Of a stretch of DNA of 64,000 nt, positions 21,845-32,270 are shown in pieces. The notes below the pieces were generated by a model. The model did no database searches. It saw nothing but the letters and a program-made list of their open reading frames with translations, and had not been told where the DNA came from. This DNA is from Oidiodendron maius Zn (lineage: Eukaryota > Ascomycota > Leotiomycetes > Myxotrichaceae). How positions within the stretch are numbered: the first letter of the stretch is position 1; every line of letters starts with the position of its first letter. The stretch covers positions 2,604,001 through 2,668,000 of the forward strand of contig KN832870.1 of NCBI GenBank assembly GCA_000827325.1, read 5' to 3'. A program made the translations under genes and the position numbers.

Positions 21845-22464
21845 CTACTGACACGATCTAGCTTGAGGACCTCCTCTTTAAGATATAGTTAGTAACACAA
21901 CCTTCAAATATCAGAGCCTCTCCCAGAATTTGTACATACTGTTGAAAGGCGAGCAACCGCGCCTACTGTTTATTATATTTAGTACCTGTGTATAGCCCAG
22001 CCACGTTTTGAACCCCTAATGAATGGAAGAAGCTAGGAGATGTAGCCCACTTACACACTGTTTCCGCAACGAAGTCACCATTAGCCCGGCACTTCGGCTA
22101 GTCACAGCCGTAAGATATGCTTTACTTACATCCTATTTTCAGTAATGAAGTCATTCGTTAGCCCAGCACTTCAATTAGTCACAACCGCTAGATATGTTTT
22201 ACTTACACACTATTTTCAGAAACACAATCATTCGTTAGCCTAACACTTTAGCTAGTCACAGCCATGTGATATACTTCACTTACCTCCTCTTTCCAGCAAC
22301 AAAGTCACCCGTCAGCCCGATATGCCAAAGTATTTCTCCAAAATCAAGCTATTTCATACCTGTGGCATAGAATCCCGCTTAGATTCAGAGTCAAGCATCT
22401 CAATACCTAGTGCAGCAATCACTAACACCACTAGACTTAAGAGGGCAATGAGTTGGACTTTCAT
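21845..22464 (-). CDS. Candidate secreted peptide gene with tandem 3-nt micro-exons
   Basis: Exon 1 (22464-22360) encodes 35 residues: a signal peptide (MKVQLIALLSLVVLVIAALG), a Kex2-type KR site in DSESKRDSMPQ, and a CAG|GTATGA donor. Homologous introns of 72-74 nt follow (22359-22287, 22283-22210, 22206-22133, 22129-22058), then a less similar one (22054-21986, 69 nt). They are separated by 3-nt exons GAG, TGT, GAT and TGT (E, C, D, C). Introns 2-5 start GTAAGT; the homologous introns carry GCTGAC/GCTAAC/GCTAAT and end AAAGAG, AAATAG or AAACAG. The next exon (21985-21940) reads VLNIINSRRGCSPFN, followed by an intron (GTATGT...ACTAAC) to 21876 or 21874. The last exon ends at 21845 (RGPQARSCQ) or, with the other acceptor, 21775. 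One reading gives 63 residues with four cysteines after the signal. Whether micro-exons are used or skipped is unknown. Confidence 0.45.
22055..22359 (-). repeat. Tandem array of intron-plus-micro-exon units, about 77 bp
   Basis: Four consecutive units of 75-77 bp share a core reading, on the minus strand, GGCTGTGACTAGC...GGGCTAACGAATGACTTC...GAAAATAG, then three bases, then GTAAGT. The copy nearest exon 1 has diverged in its 5' half. All three reading frames contain stops, so the units are not coding repeats. Each unit regenerates a full donor, branch site and acceptor. Confidence 0.8.
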
Positions 22465-22551
22465 GGTTTCAAACTTTAGACGGTAGTTGAAGGATAAAAT
22501 TAGGCACAATCATGTTATTATAAGTCAAGATTAATACCTACTGCCAGGAGT

Positions 22552-22560
22552 CTTTATATA
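22552..22560 (-). promoter_or_regulatory. TATA box of the secreted peptide gene
   Basis: TATATAAAG on the minus strand lies about 90 bases upstream of the ATG at 22464, followed by an AT-rich leader and the start context AAACCATGA. The spacing fits a fungal core promoter and supports a real transcription unit. Confidence 0.5.
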
Positions 22561-22870
22561 CTATTAAATGGATATTGTATTAATGATGCTTGAGGAAGGG
22601 AGAAGTGTACACTTTATATCCCTACTTTCTCTCCTAGCTTATAAACAGATAAAGATAAGTTCTGTAGTGATTGACTGAGTGATAACCTTAGATTAAGACA
22701 TATTTAGTCACAAAGCAGCCACCAAAATCAAGCCCATCAACCTCCTACAGCTACATCTCCATGCAGGGGACTTAGAGTGGAATATCAGCCTGGGAACTTG
22801 CAGCGTTGACTTTGGGCAATCAGATCAGTGCCGTTTATGCCTAGACAGATGACAGGGATAAGTGCAGTTA

Positions 22871-23095
22871 CTACCTATCCGCGTTACAGCAATACTTGGG
22901 CAGGACGTGCCAAATACGTACCAACGGGTTTCGAAAGTTGCACTTGATGAGTGAGACAGCCTTGTCAATTGGTGCGATTATTACTTTGCGCTTACTCTTT
23001 TTAGGATAGTAGGCCGAGTACCCCTTAGTCAACCAGAACTCAAAAAATTTGGGGCAGGGGAAGCCAACCGTGCAAGCGGCTGTATGACATGGGGA
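22871..23095 (-). CDS. Cysteine-rich open frame beside the second array (uncertain)
   Basis: Directly after the last unit of the 23.1-24.1 kb array, on the minus strand, an acceptor-like TTTTCCCAG (ending 23096) opens a frame encoding SPCHTAACTVGFPCPKFFEF and, further on, KKSKRKVIIAPIDKAVSLIK. It holds seven cysteines, ending PKYCCNADR. A donor-like GTACGT at 22924 could end it earlier. No start codon or signal peptide was found. The family is not recognised; it may be the body of another small secreted protein or a chance frame. Confidence 0.25.
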   Translation of the reverse strand, partial: SPCHTAACTVGFPCPKFFEFWLTKGYSAYYPKKSKRKVIIAPIDKAVSLIKCNFRNPLVRIWHVLPKYCCNADR

Positions 23096-24135
23096 CTGGG
23101 AAAACAATAAGCAATTTGCGATGTGCAACAAAACTCTCATGTAGAAAGCATGAGAGCTAGTAAATGGAATCTCTTTAATCACTTATCTAAGACATGGACT
23201 GACAAAGGGGGACTGGGAAAAAACAATTTGTGACGTATAACAAAACTCTTATCGTGATGATGTACAACCGATGTGCAACATCTCTTTAGGGGAACTGGAA
23301 AAAACAATTTGCGATATGCAACAAAACTCTCGTGTAGCAGACATAAGAGCCAGTAAAAGGAGTCTCTTCAGCCACTTACCTAAGACATGGACGGATAAAT
23401 GGGGGGCTTAAAAAAAGAAAATAATATTGCGATGTGCAACAAACTCTTAAGAGCCAGTAAAAGAATCTCTTTAGGGAGACTAGGAAAATTTTTTGGCGAT
23501 GTGCAACAGACTCTCATGTAGCAGACATGAGAGCCAGCAAGAGGAATCTCTTCAGCCACTTTCTAAGACATGGGACTGACAAAGGGGGACTAAAAAGAAG
23601 AAAATAAAATTTGGCTTGTACAACATTGCGATGTGCAATAAAACACTCATGTGGCAGACATGAGAGCCAGTAAGATATAAACTGATAAAGAGGGGCAAAA
23701 AAAAAAGAAATACAATTTGTGATATGTAACAAAACTCTTATCAGGATGACGTATAACTGATGTGCAACAAAACTCTCATGTAGCACACATGAGAGCCAGT
23801 AAAAGGAGTCTCCTTAGTAGCTTATCTAAGAAATGGACTGACCAAGGGAACTGGAAAAAAGAAAGTAATTTTGCGATGTGCAACAAAACTCTCGTGTAGT
23901 AAACATGAGGGCCAGTAAAAGGAATCTCTTCAGCCACTTATCTAAGACATGGACAGATAAAGGGGGCTGAAAAAAGAAAGTAATTTGGCGATGTGCAACA
24001 AAACTCTCATATAGCCTATAGAGAGCCAGTAAAAGGAATCTCTTTAGCAGCAAGACATAGAGGGCTGAAAAAAGAAACAATTTGCGATGTGCAACAAAAA
24101 CTCTCATGTAGCACATAGAGGGCAAGAATCCCATG
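23096..24135 (-). repeat. Degenerate tandem array, about 115-bp unit with palindrome
   Basis: Roughly a dozen imperfect copies. On the minus strand a unit reads CCCCCTTTGTCAGTCC, ATGTCTTAG, (A/G)TAAGTGGCTGAAGAG, TTCCTTTTACTGG, then a hairpin CTCTCATGT...ACATGAGAG with a five-base loop, then TTTTGTTGCACATCGCAAATT and a pyrimidine run ending TTTTTTCAG. Several units are truncated. One copy (near 23374-23382) has an intact AG|GTAAGT donor; most carry ATAAGT. It looks like a decayed intron-like or foldback element array. Confidence 0.75.
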
Positions 24136-24323
24136 ACCCTTAAGAGCTGCATTCACATACCCCCTAGCCCCAATGATATGTTCTCAAAACTGTATTTTGT
24201 CCCTCAAATTATGTCCCGTTATCCCCAAGATGTTCGTACCTACGTCTAATGCTGTCATATATGTGCATGTATATCGCTCGCATACCTTGCCAAACGTGAA
24301 ACTTCATGATAGAACCAAGAACA

Positions 24324-27300
24324 TTACCACGTATCAGGCCCAAAGTGACCGCCATCCGGCACATTCTTATAAGAACATGCCTGCCAATCGCAACCTTGCT
24401 TGAACACTTCGGTTCCCCACCATTTAAAATTATCCATCCAGCCTGGAAAGATGAATCCAAAAAACACGACTACCAGCCCGAAAGCCAAACCGGAATCAAG
24501 AGCGGCACTCAAGGTCATGGTGTACTTGGACCACCAATCGGTTGCCCGGCGCCGAATGAGGTAGTTGAAGATGTAGCACACCAATGCCCAGACGGAGAAG
24601 TTGAGCCCAGTGGCTGGCGGAATCCAAGAGAGACTTCCAAATAGGACTGGAAGGTTGATTTTGCGAACCAAGTTTTTCTTCTTGTTCCGTGCGTATAACC
24701 ATAGTAGGATAGGTGTAATCGCTCCAATTGGGAAACACCAAACAAGAGCATGGTATGTTGCATTTGGGCCGAAAAATTCTCCCGGGCCGACGACGCCCCA
24801 GAGTATGCTTCCGTTAAAGTGAACGCGGGCAATGGGGCATGTAAAGCCGTTGATAGCTTGTGGAGTGCAGATATTTGGCACGTTAGCAAACATCCAATTC
24901 AAGACTCCAATCTGAGTGACGGATGAGACAACGGTGGCCACCATTTGCACAGAAAAAAGGATACGGGGTGGCACTTTCATATAATGGCCAAGCTTCAGGT
25001 CTGCGGAGAATTTAATGCCTTGTGCTGAAGAAATGTACCCATACGTCACGAAAACCATGTTTGCAACTGGCCTACCCGGGAAGACTGCGCCACAAACGAG
25101 CTGGCAGATCAAATAAATGCTGCTGTGCTGGTTTGTGATAGCCATAACAATACCGATTGGAATAAACAATATAGTGCATATTCCCAAGGCAAGTAGCAAC
25201 CCGTACCATGGCAAGTGGACTGGATAGCTGCCAAAGCGTAAGTATGACTTTAAATATAGAGCGAGGGAGCTTACTACTCAACAACAAATATTCCAACTGC
25301 AGTCATGCTTACCAATGTTAGGAGATACCAGCTCAGCGGCGTGTCCTTATATCTCCTCATGAGACGATTGTGTACGTCTTCTTGGCTGATTATATTATCC
25401 ATATGTGAATCACTTCTCTCCAGCCGTAGTCTGCTACTTCTGTTCGAAGTTGACGAGCCTCTGACAGCCCCGCTTGAAGTCCCGGGTATTGCTTTGTACG
25501 TTGGCTTGGATTCCTCCCCGGCATCCTTCAAAGACCTCTTCCATTCTCTCCAAATATCCTGACCGTGCCAGCATGTGGTGTGTGTCAAAAGAGATGCGAG
25601 AGCCGCAAATTGAAGGCCATAGCTCAAAACGTAAGTAATTGGCAAATATACTCGGCTGTAATTCCGATACGCTTCTCTATCGAACAGGAAGTCTGGCGTC
25701 AATATTCTGTTGACATTATATATGTTACCCGTATTATCAAACACTGAGGATGATAGTATAGGCATATAGGACGAGAAAAACACATTTTTGTAGTATGCAA
25801 TAGGGGCAACAATCCACATGACGATGACGAGGCCTCCGACAACATTCATTGCAGCCCAGAAAGGGGTAAGCAGTGGCGACCCGATATATGCAATCTGAGC
25901 CCAGTCAAAAGTCACTGGAAACATGCCGAGGCCGGAAGCAACGCCAAAAAGATTGGCGATGATGACGTTCTTTGGGGCGAACCAGGTAATGACGCTGAAA
26001 TAACTCAACGCCGGCATGAGGAGGCCGGGTAAGAAATAGAAAAGGAAAGCTGAGAACCAGACAACGAAGAAGAGCTTCCAACGAGTTATCGTCCAACCAT
26101 TAGCAACTACATTCTTTTCTTTATGTAATGTCGTGAACATCGCAGCTGACATGAGCGTTCCCGGCCAAATCATGCCCCCTGGACGCACCAAGAATCTTCG
26201 GGCCAGGCCGGCAAACGTATATCCCAAGATCTGAGTGGAAAGGATAAGCAGCAGTTGATACGTGATGCTCACTTTCTGGTTATAAAAGTGTGTCTGCTCG
26301 ACAATAACGTCCGTAGCAAAAGCAAAGCCGAAGGATACATTGCTGCTGATGTATACGCAGCTGTGCTCCTTCTCATTCCACCTCCCTTGCGCAAGATATA
26401 ATCGCAAGCGACGAGTAAGGCTCCTAGCCTTAAAGTGCGCTACTCTCTCACTCAATAATGCATTGTCGGCTTGAGTTGTTTCGCCATTTAAACTGTCCTG
26501 CGACGAGACTTTAACACCATCAACAAATTCTTCCGCAGGATCCGAATCTCGCTTGAATAGTCGGTCCCAGAGTAAACCAAGTGGGTGGACAAGTAAGAGT
26601 GCAATAACCGGAGTAATGGAAACGCTAGGGTATCGTAAAGAAAAGAAGAGGTTCGTAGATGACCCCAGGATAGCAAACAGCATTGACAGCGTCCACATGC
26701 GAGGAGTATTTATAGACAGGGTAGTGTTGTCAACAGCAGATACTGAGGCACGAACTTGAGGATACGGAGAGTTATCTGGGGGATCTTCATCTTCCTCTGA
26801 CGAGAAATCCTCTTCCGTTTCTTCCTGTTCTGCAGCAGTTTCCGAAGATGTCGGTAACTCGATTTTGCTGCCAATATACTCTGCATCGGTAGGAATTGGC
26901 AATACCCCCACACTGAATCTCCGGTCAAGGCAAAGATCCTCTATTATTTCTCGTCCATTGACATCGTCGAGCGAATTTTGACTTGCCAATCGCCCATTAC
27001 TCGATGGCCTTTGACCTGTGCCGGATTGCGAGGATGTTGCAGCAACCGGTCGATGCGCCCCCGAGCCACCGCCAGTATTTGAGCCGACAGCATTCCTTAG
27101 TCCTGACTGCCTTGTCTTCTTCTTATTCCTTGGCCTCGCATCACTGTTATCTTCCTCGGCACTATTCTCTGTAGATGCGCCAATAGGCACAGCTCCATAT
27201 GACCCTGTGCCAAACCCCGGCGACGTCCGCAGAAGAAGAGGGGATTTTGACATGAGGCCTGAAAATCTCTGGAGGAGGCCTATATGTTGCGAGGTGCCGG

Positions 27301-27538
27301 CATCTGTGGGTGTAGCTTCATCGTCGTCCGAAGCCGAGTCACGTAGGTGTTGTCGAAGCAAGGCTGAGGTCGACTCGGGGTCAGGCTCTCCGTCAGATTC
27401 CTGATGTGGTGCCGGACGGGGTTGCGGCGAGGGTGGGAGTTGAGAGAGTGGGATATCCGCTCTTCCTATACCCGTATTAAGGTGGGTATCGTGATTGTGA
27501 GGGAGTCGCCGACCGCCATCTGAGAGCTGAGGATGCAT
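24324..27538 (-). CDS. OPT-family oligopeptide transporter with long N-terminus
   Basis: Two exons, 27538-25275 and 25227-24324, joined across a 47-nt intron (TA|GTAAGC...TTTGGCAG) so that IFVVEYYPVHLPWYG reads through. The product is 1055 residues. The first 270 are cytosolic-looking and disordered: proline/serine-rich, then acidic (EQEETEEDFSSEEDEDPPDNSPYPQV). About 14-16 membrane segments follow, with OPT features: SLRYPSVSITPVIALLLVHPLG, HSCVYISSNVSFGFAFATDVI, GYTFAGLARRFLVRPGGMIWPG, NLFGVASGLGMFPVTFDWAQIAYIGSPL, GAVFPGRPVANMVFVTYGY and LKLGHYMKVPPR. The family imports small peptides or glutathione-like compounds with protons; the substrate cannot be read from sequence. Confidence 0.9.
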
Positions 27539-29200
27539 ATGCAGCTAGATCATCGTGACCCCCGCGCCAAGTGGAAATCTTGCACCTGGCGGCGGTTTCG
27601 CAGCGGCCGTCTCGAATCTGGGTGCGAGGAAGTCAGGGAGCGGGATGATTCGGAGGACTCTCGAGTCCCCTGGGTATTGAAGAACCACGGATGACCCTCA
27701 ACACCATGGAATAAATGGGGTGGAATGACAGAGTCGAGGGATCTTGCTGAGTGACACCGGGGTGGCGACCCTAGATGCTTAATCGGGGCTAGCTCCTCCT
27801 GATCCGCTTTATCTGATCAAGAGATTACCGTATCTTCCGAGAGCCACAGGTAGCGTGATTCGACTTCTACCCAAAATATGCCCTCTCCCCTTATGCCTAG
27901 CTCCTCTGAGCCCATCAGGAGGTTGTATATGGCTTTATTGACTCTTTTGTTTCGCCTCCGCAGCCCATCTATTTGTGTTGGACGGCATCCGGGCATGAAG
28001 CTTTCCTCATCTTACCTGATCAGGCAGCGTAATGAAATCCCTAGTGATATATGGCAGAATGGAGAGAACATGCTAGCTTTGACAGTGCAGAGATAATTAA
28101 TTGCCCAGATGCAAGTTGTTATTTTATATATCGACGAGCCCAGCCAATTCGTCGTTGGTCAGTGTATCTCCTAATAAGTTGACCGCAATCCAGCCACCAG
28201 CACAAGTTCGATCTCGTTCATAGCATCTCGACAGAGCCTTCTGCTGATCTGCACACTCGCAAAAATCCAGGGCTCTAGGAGCAGTCTTTCGAGGCTTTCT
28301 CTCGGACAATATTCTGTCTCGCGGAGATGGAGACGCAGCCTGCCGCGGATGTACCGTGCCGTGCCTCTTTACATTCCCGATTGGTCTTGCAGGCGGCAAG
28401 TTGCTTGCCATGATCTGCTCAACAGAATCGCGGTCAAAACGGCAGCCCCGACAATACTCAGATGATGCTCGAAAGCTGGGCATAATAGCAGACAGTGGTC
28501 AATTCCGATTCATCAGCCTTGGGTCCTTTCTGGCTGCTTTTTCATGTCTCTTTGCAGCCGTACATACGTGGAAACTTGGATGCTTCGCAGCAAATAAGGC
28601 CGGCGGCATTGACGACCTGCAGCTGGGCCACTCACCCGGACGGCGCACCCATCCGAGGACTTGAAGATGGGAAGACATTGAGAGCATCTACGGGAACGAA
28701 GCAAACTCGTACGACCATAGAGAGCACAGCAGGCACGCCTGTGATACGTGACGCCACCGGGTAGGCACACTACCGTTGTGGAGGGAAGGAAAAGGGATGG
28801 GAGCTGTTAGGAGCTGCTGTTCGCCGTTCTCTTGCCTGCATGGTAAGCCGCAAGGATCCCCGAAACCTCCTGAAGCACGGCTCAGCAAACAACGTGGCAC
28901 GCCCTGTTCCGTCGGAGCAGCGGCGCTGCCACTGGCTGGCTGGCTTCCTGTCCCCACACAATACAACGTGCGCGACGCCCGAGCGGCGCGCCATCCCATC
29001 GCCTTCTCGGCACCCAGTGTTCTCCCGCCCCGCGATATGTCAGATGCTCATCCGGTGTTTGTTCTTGTGCGCCCTCTTCCTCCTCTGAGCCCTCGCCCTG
29101 CCTGGTCTATGATCCCGTCTTGTAAGCCAGCTTCCGGTTTTGATCAATACTACATCTTTCCTGTGCCGGTGTATGCTTCGAAAATGCGCCGGCTGCAACC
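27539..29200. other. Intergenic, 1.7 kb
   Basis: Upstream flanks of two divergent genes (OPT transporter and DUF7730 gene). It contains a GC-rich stretch at about 28750-29150 and one weak minus-strand frame (28124-28483), listed separately. No repeat or RNA gene was seen. Confidence 0.4.
28124..28483 (-). CDS. Small hypothetical protein (weak)
   Basis: 119 residues, or 95 from a second ATG (MASNLPPARPIGNVKRHGTV). A basic, disordered N-terminus leads to a cysteine-containing segment: LDFCECADQQKALSRCYERDRTCAGGW, then DTLTNDELAGLVDI at the end. The cysteine spacing does not match a motif I know. There are no splice partners. It may be a real small gene or chance. Confidence 0.25.
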   Translation of the reverse strand: MPSFRASSEYCRGCRFDRDSVEQIMASNLPPARPIGNVKRHGTVHPRQAASPSPRDRILSERKPRKTAPRALDFCECADQQKALSRCYERDRTCAGGWIAVNLLGDTLTNDELAGLVDI

Positions 29201-30316
29201 ATGAGCACCACCGATGTCTCATCGCGAAAATCTCACCTCTCGGCGCGAGTATGGGAAGCCGCGCGAACGGCCGTTTGCTTGAACCCCGTCATCTGGTGCC
29301 TTCGCATATACGACGACAATATCGCATCTAAGATTCGAAGGCCTCCAGATGTCCACGAGCTGGCGCGACGTGCGCGAGGGGAGCCAGCTCTGCACCCTCT
29401 CCCGCGAAAACGCAAACGGGCGCTCACCGATCCCCTCCCCCCTCTGGAGCCGGGGCAGAGTATGGCGTATAGCATACGGAGATCGCGACAGAGAATTGAC
29501 ACTCAGGATGCATCGCCGCTCTTGACAAAGTTACCTTTCGAGATCCGGCAGATGATCTACGAGCAGGTCCTTGCCGGCGGTGATGGATGCGAGGTGGTCC
29601 ATGTACTGCGGAAGCAGGGGCGCCTAGGGCACTGGCGATGCAGGATGCAACATGGATTGGAGCTTTGTGATGCCAAAGGTCGCCGCTGTGTGGAGGGTTG
29701 GCTTTCATACAAGACCAAAGTTTGGCACTTGGATAGGAGTGGGCGGCTAGATCTTATTACAGACGATGGTCTTGTACCGCTTCTACGAACCTGCCGGTTC
29801 ATGTAAGGATACCTAAGTGATTTTAAGGATATCAGCGCTGACATAGACAGATATTCTGAAGCTGTTCGCGTACTCTATACAAAGAATATCTTCCACTTTT
29901 ACGACCCCGGAGATATTCGCCATTTCAGCCGCGCCATCTTGCCCCAACGTTTGAATGACGTCCAATCTATTATGATGGACTGGGAGAGAACATTTAGTAT
30001 CTTTAATCCCTACAATACTATTCCAAAGCAGGACAATGAGGAGTGGAAAGCTTGGCGGGAGACTTGGGCTATTGTCGCCAAAATGGAGGGCTTGAAGGAG
30101 GTGAGAGTTTTCTTGAAGAGCCACAAATTTATCGTCTCAAAGATTAGGCGCATGAAGATGTGTCAGCCAATGATGGAGATCAAGGGATTGAGGGTTTTTG
30201 AAGTCGTTGTACCCTTTGACGATGATGGAGACTGGGACTTTGCCTCTGATGCGCCGTTCAAGATTATAAGGGGTCGTGATAAGTCTATGTGCACCTATAA
30301 ACAGTTGGAAGTTTGA
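29201..30316 (+). CDS. DUF7730 / 2EXR-like fungal protein
   Basis: Two exons (29201-29802 and 29851-30316) give 355 residues. The 48-nt intron has GTAAGG, a GCTGAC branch and GACAG, and joins CRF-IYSEAVRVLY in phase. The N-terminus is basic and likely disordered. The domain begins SPLLTKLPFEIRQMIYEQVLAG, the F-box-like opening of this expanded fungal family, and continues LVPLLRTCRFIYSEAVRVLYTKNIFHF and ILPQRLNDVQSIMMDW. The family has no firm function. The start has a good context (ACCATGA). Confidence 0.8.
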
Positions 30317-30929
30317 GCCGACAAGGTTCTACGCCAAGCGTTTCCTTTAGCAGAGTGCTGCTCTATAGCGGAACAAGTGTTACCATCCACAGAATATATT
30401 TTGCATTTCATTCCCAAAGAAGTCCTTAGCATGGAGGTGTAGGAGTTGTGCCTCTTTGTTCAATATCCGAACCAAGTTCCAAACAGGCAGCATATTAAAG
30501 CTGGGTCAATATTCGGTTGGAGACCATTTTGAATTATTATATCAGACATGCGGCTCAATAACTAGTGGTGGTCTTCATGGCCCATTGCATGTATATAACT
30601 GTCGAAGTCACCTTTTAACTCGTGATCTCTCGCCCATTGCCATATCTTCTCAAAATTACGACATGTGTGTGTAGTGTCAGCGTGTGCCAATGACCTCCTG
30701 CTGCTAGGAATCCACTCCCACCACAGCGTTGCAACTTGTCAGCGAAGTACACTTAAATTGAAAGAGTGATAAAAGGATTTGCACGGTGTCTATGACACGG
30801 CGGGGCAAATATTTATGACTTACCGCTGATATCAGAATGACACATAAGTGGCTGTCAAAGTGTATCTACGCAATGATCTGGTAGCGAGTCAATGCTTAAA
30901 CCAAAGCTCTGACAGGTCGGTAGCCCCGA
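30317..30929. other. Intergenic
   Basis: No coding signal was found in the 613 bp between the DUF7730 gene and the UstYa-like relic; the two units converge here. Confidence 0.45.
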
Positions 30930-31697
30930 ACCTCAATGACTTATATTTTCTTGCAATGTTTCTGGTTGCTCCGCAAATCCCTCCAAAACTTTGTATCTCT
31001 CAGGCCAGATAAGTTTTCGTAGATTGTTCTAAATTTTATCTTAGTATAAAAGAATTCATTTTTCATGTTTCCTCTTACTAAACAATGTATCTGGTGGAAA
31101 ACATCCAGCCCAATAATATAATGATCTTCGTCTCCAGGAATAGGCACCGTATGGTTTGGGAAATTGCATAACAGACATCTTGTCTGTTTTATTTATCCCA
31201 ACGGCTAATCGATGTCAGATCCCAGTATCCCTTACCTAAACCAAAGATGCTATGGGCTAAAATCCTAAAATATTGAGGCTAGGACATACCATCATAGAGC
31301 TCAGACCTCAAAGCATCAACTTCGTCTGTCGGCGGTCCCTGGTACTGAGTCTTTTTCTTACCAAAGTCACTCGAGAATACCATAGTATGATATTCAATGA
31401 CGTCTTGTGTTGGCACTAATTATGCATATAAATTAGCTGTCAAGTAACATGCTGTTGATGTGTCTTAGATCTACAATATATTCCCTGGTCACGGTAGTGG
31501 TGTATGGGCCGTCGATAGTTTCGATCCCAAAGCAGACCCAGGATAGTGATGGCGAGAGCAGCATTTATCATCCATAATAGAGAAGCAGATATAAATTTCT
31601 TGAGTTTGAGATGTGCATTCCTTCCTAAGAATGCTGTATGCTCCACATCAACCAACTTAAGAAAGAGTTCATCTTCCCTACCCTCACCTTCAGCCAT
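30930..31697 (-). pseudogene. UstYa-like (DUF3328) gene, apparently decayed
   Basis: Read leftward from an ATG at 31697: MAEGEGREDELFLKLVDVEH, then a single membrane segment (SASLLWMINAALAITILGLLW). A second block reads DVIEYHTMVFSSDFGKKK...GPPTDEVDALRSELYD (about 31425-31290). A third reads NHTVPIPGDEDHYIIGLDVFHQIHCL (about 31165-31080), the family's first HxxHC motif. After a further intron-like gap comes NNLRKLIWPERYKVLEGFAE. A one-base frame change separates MQFP from NHTVPIPG, and the expected second HxxHC motif near the end is destroyed (CATTGA where CATTGC would read HC). UstYa-type proteins act in cyclisation of fungal RiPPs and other oxidations. This copy looks non-functional. Confidence 0.55.
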
Positions 31698-32270
31698 GAT
31701 GGCGGAAATATGAACAGAATGACTGCGCAATGTGAGTGATCTCTGGTGACCTAAAAAAATGGCACTCTCTTTTGCTAATGTGTCTACAATATAGAAAACA
31801 CAATGTTCAAGGGAATAAGTTGAGGAAGGGTGTTCTAGCTCTGGGCAGCTGAGTCGAATTTTCAACTCCTATGACGAATCCCACCTCGCATTGTGATAAG
31901 ACAAGAGCTAAATTACGAGGTTCACGAATCAAGTTAGGGGACTCTTGGTATCAAAAGGGTGGCAAGCTGCAAAATCCTGCATCCGACTCCTTTTGAGGCA
32001 GGTGGCTCTCTGGTTCATTCATTTGTAGATGTTTCAAGGATGGTTCACAAGGGTGTCAGCCGCACTATCCTAGTCGAGTATGCACAGGTTCTATCTCAAA
32101 TAGTTATTTCGGATACAAAGGGGCAATCGGTTGGTGAATAGGGGGATACTGGTACATATCCTTTAAGTTTATATATGATAAGAGAGCCGCTCAGTCTGGG
32201 TCTGAAATATTCAAACTGGAATTTCCTTGAAATCGCATTGTCACACTGATTACATCAATCTCTCGTCACA
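31698..32270. other. Intergenic
   Basis: No gene was seen. TATATGATAAG at about 32172-32182 lies 90-100 bases before the ATG at 32271 and may be its core promoter. Confidence 0.45.

Noticed and set aside
22055-22359. Regular repeats considered as a CRISPR array or coding repeat
   Set aside because: There are no short identical repeats with unique spacers, the genome is fungal, and all three frames of the unit contain stops.
23514-24152. Minus-strand frames of 90-108 codons within the 115-bp array
   Set aside because: They are chance open frames through the repeat, with low-complexity FLLLAL/FFF text and no stable frame between units.
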